Shown piece after piece: positions 62,886 to 64,000 of a stretch of DNA of 64,000 nucleotides. A program made the translations under genes and the position numbers. This stretch comes from Flagellimonas taeanensis (GTDB lineage: Bacteria; Bacteroidota; Bacteroidia; Flavobacteriales; Flavobacteriaceae). The notes under the pieces are model-generated. The model searched no databases and was not told the origin of the DNA. It was given only the letters and a program-made list of their open reading frames with translations. How positions within the stretch are numbered: the stretch's first letter is position 1; every line of letters starts with the position of its first letter. Where the stretch lies: assembly GCF_003584105.1 (NCBI RefSeq), contig NZ_QXFO01000011.1, positions 248,001 to 312,000 on the forward strand, read 5' to 3'.

Positions 62886-64000
62886 TGTCCAATCGTTTTT
62901 GTTCCAGGCTTTCGGCTAGTCTTCGGGCTATAATGGGCTCAATAAGGGTTTTTCGGGGCTGTGTCTTCACAAAGGGGTATAGCTCCAGATCATCTTTCAT
63001 GCGGTCTTGGGGGTTCTGGTATTTGTTCGTTCCCAATGATATGATCTTCCCCTCATCAAAAAGCTGTTGTTCCTTTGCGGCACTTTCCTTGATTTTTTGC
63101 TGTATGGTCCCTTTTTTCAAGGCGTCCAAAAATCCGCCCGAAGCCTCTATCTGTTTGAATAACGCCAAGGCTTTTTCCGCGAGTTGTTGGGTGAGCGATT
63201 CGATGTAGTAAGCTCCTTCCGAAGCATTTGAAGTGCTGTCAAAATAACTCTCCTCTTTCAGCAACAGCAATTGGTTTCGGGCCAAGCGGCTGCCAAACTC
63301 ATTGTCCTTGTGGTAAATGGCGTCATAGGGAAGGTTACATACCGTATCAGCACCGCCCAGTACGGCAGACATGCATTCGGAAGTGGTACGGAGCATGTTC
63401 ACGTTGTAATCGTACAGGGTCTTGTTCCGTTTGGTGGGCACGGCAAGAATGTGGCAGTCGTTATTTAAATCGTATGAAGGGGCGATGCTTTTCCATAACC
63501 AACGCAATGCCTTCAATTTCGCTATTTCAAAGAAATAGTTGCTGCCCACGGCCACTTTGAACACGATCGGAAAAGATCCCTCGACTACGCTTGGGATGAC
63601 ATGCGCAAAATGGTTCAGGTACTCATTGGCATGGGCCAATCCATAGGCCAGTTGTTGCACCTTGTTTGCACCTGCGTTTTGATAATGGGAAACATCGACA
63701 CCCAATATTGGAAAGTTGCCCAGCCCGTGGATTTCCTTGAGCAGGTCATGGTCCTTTTCCAGGTTGTGGAACCAGTTTCCATCTTTGGTCAAATGACCAA
63801 TAATGTCTAAGTTGAGAAATATATTCGCTTTTTTGCCATCGGTCACGGACAATAGCCGTTTGATGGGTTCCACGTCCAAAAACTCAAAATTGAAATGGAT
63901 CGGGGTCGTTTCCAAATCAATATGGGCAAGAAGGGCCGAGAAATCTGTTTTGGTATCGGGAATGGTAAAGATCAAGCTGCCAGCTCCCTTTTTGAGGGCG
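62878..64000 (-). CDS. mutA: Methylmalonyl-CoA mutase, small subunit, 5' end outside window
   Basis: This is the non-catalytic partner of MutB; the frame is open to the right edge ([15 protein letters not shown]), so the N-terminus is missing. About 373 residues are present. [57 protein letters not shown] and [15 protein letters not shown] mark the degenerate mutase barrel; no B12 domain is encoded. A nine-residue stretch VIPSVVEGS just before KVAVGSNYF derives from a dispersed repeat (63574-63602). The end overlaps mutB by 8 bp. The TTG at 63975 is internal. Confidence 0.94.
   Translation of the reverse strand, partial: ALKKGAGSLIFTIPDTKTDFSALLAHIDLETTPIHFNFEFLDVEPIKRLLSVTDGKKANIFLNLDIIGHLTKDGNWFHNLEKDHDLLKEIHGLGNFPILGVDVSHYQNAGANKVQQLAYGLAHANEYLNHFAHVIPSVVEGSFPIVFKVAVGSNYFFEIAKLKALRWLWKSIAPSYDLNNDCHILAVPTKRNKTLYDYNVNMLRTTSECMSAVLGGADTVCNLPYDAIYHKDNEFGSRLARNQLLLLKEESYFDSTSNASEGAYYIESLTQQLAEKALALFKQIEASGGFLDALKKGTIQQKIKESAAKEQQLFDEGKIISLGTNKYQNPQDRMKDDLELYPFVKTQPRKTLIEPIIARRLAESLEQKRLDNE
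63574..63602. repeat. Palindromic-family element read in frame in mutA
   Basis: The plus strand shows GATCCCTCGACTACGCTTGG followed by GATGACA, a CTCGACT-x-CGCT element of the same type as those at 35937-35997 and 62826-62852. On the gene strand it reads VIPSVVEGS, placed in a loop between NHFAH and [10 protein letters not shown]. Confidence 0.75.

Noticed and set aside
61497-62933. A 478-codon open frame on the plus strand opposite mutB
   Set aside because: The antisense of a well-conserved mutase; no family features of its own.
63866-63881. parS-like sequence GGTTCCACGTCC near parAB
   Set aside because: Only half of the 16-bp palindrome matches and it lies in a normal coding part of mutA; no other copy is seen near parB.
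63975-64000. TTG at 63975 as start of mutA
   Set aside because: The frame continues upstream to the edge with family-like sequence ([11 protein letters not shown]), so the gene is truncated by the window.
1-64000. CRISPR arrays, tRNA/rRNA genes, integrases, transposases, defence systems
   Set aside because: Looked for on both strands; no regular direct repeats, cloverleaf-like genes, or recognisable mobile or defence proteins were seen.

Overview
The window looks like a chromosomal segment of a marine Flavobacteriaceae bacterium; a Muricauda/Allomuricauda-type genome is my best guess. This rests on recognisable families, namely gliding lipoprotein GldI, OstA-like and LptB proteins, a ZapA / 6S RNA / RNase Y block, CCC-motif membrane proteins, DUF3810, DUF5683, DUF6122, DUF6503 and a two-subunit methylmalonyl-CoA mutase. 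It also rests on Bacteroidetes-type -7 boxes (TAnnTTTG) and the near absence of Shine-Dalgarno sequences. I see no rRNA, tRNA, CRISPR array, prophage or insertion sequence.

Layout. 1-432 is the end of a phosphatidylserine synthase gene. 766-3204 is an AT-rich gene for a large secreted protein. 3201-6146 (minus) is a compact operon kdsD-tatC-AhpD-like-lptB. 6331-12565 holds recQ, three small membrane proteins, a Smr protein, two exported proteins and a cysteine desulfurase. 12700-16945 holds an M23 peptidase and the block coiled-coil/zapA/6S RNA/rny. 16962-20960 holds a secreted repeat protein, a CBS protein and a DUF349 protein. 21104-32976 is a long minus-strand run: relA/spoT, fur, purA, dps, ostA-like, aminotransferase, TPR protein, two DUF368 proteins, aroE. 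33021-41470 holds an M48 protease, an rRNA/tRNA methyltransferase, a DUF6503 lipoprotein, two amidohydrolase-like exported proteins and DUF3810. 41558-44239 (minus) is nrnA-gldI-PPIase. 44311-48192 holds a PhoD-like phosphatase, ndk, a GNAT enzyme, a DciA-like protein, a lipocalin-like lipoprotein and recF. 48318-54524 (plus) is TPR-ribH-small membrane protein-mutL-rhomboid-rhomboid-EEP. 54513-60679 (minus) is parA-parB-DUF5683-dapB-lepB-four-helix-bundle-wbqC-DUF6122. 60813 to the right edge is mutA-mutB, methylmalonyl-CoA mutase.

Functional themes are envelope biogenesis (kdsD, lptB, ostA-like, tatC, lepB, wbqC, M23 peptidase, gldI), genome maintenance and segregation (recQ, recF, mutL, parAB, zapA, DciA-like) and stress physiology (rel, fur, dps, 6S RNA). 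Most junctions are tight, with 1-8 bp overlaps, many of the TAATG type.

I found no clear new defence or mobile system. The observations most worth following are: (i) one palindromic repeat family found between genes and also read in frame inside both adjacent methylmalonyl-CoA mutase genes; (ii) a secreted protein with repeats resembling the C-terminal repeats of plant HD16/MUT9-like kinases; (iii) three amidohydrolase domains in two adjacent genes, of which only one keeps its metal ligands; (iv) RecQ, MutL and Fur proteins that lack classical metal-binding motifs; (v) a small coiled-coil gene in front of zapA that is a candidate divisome partner.
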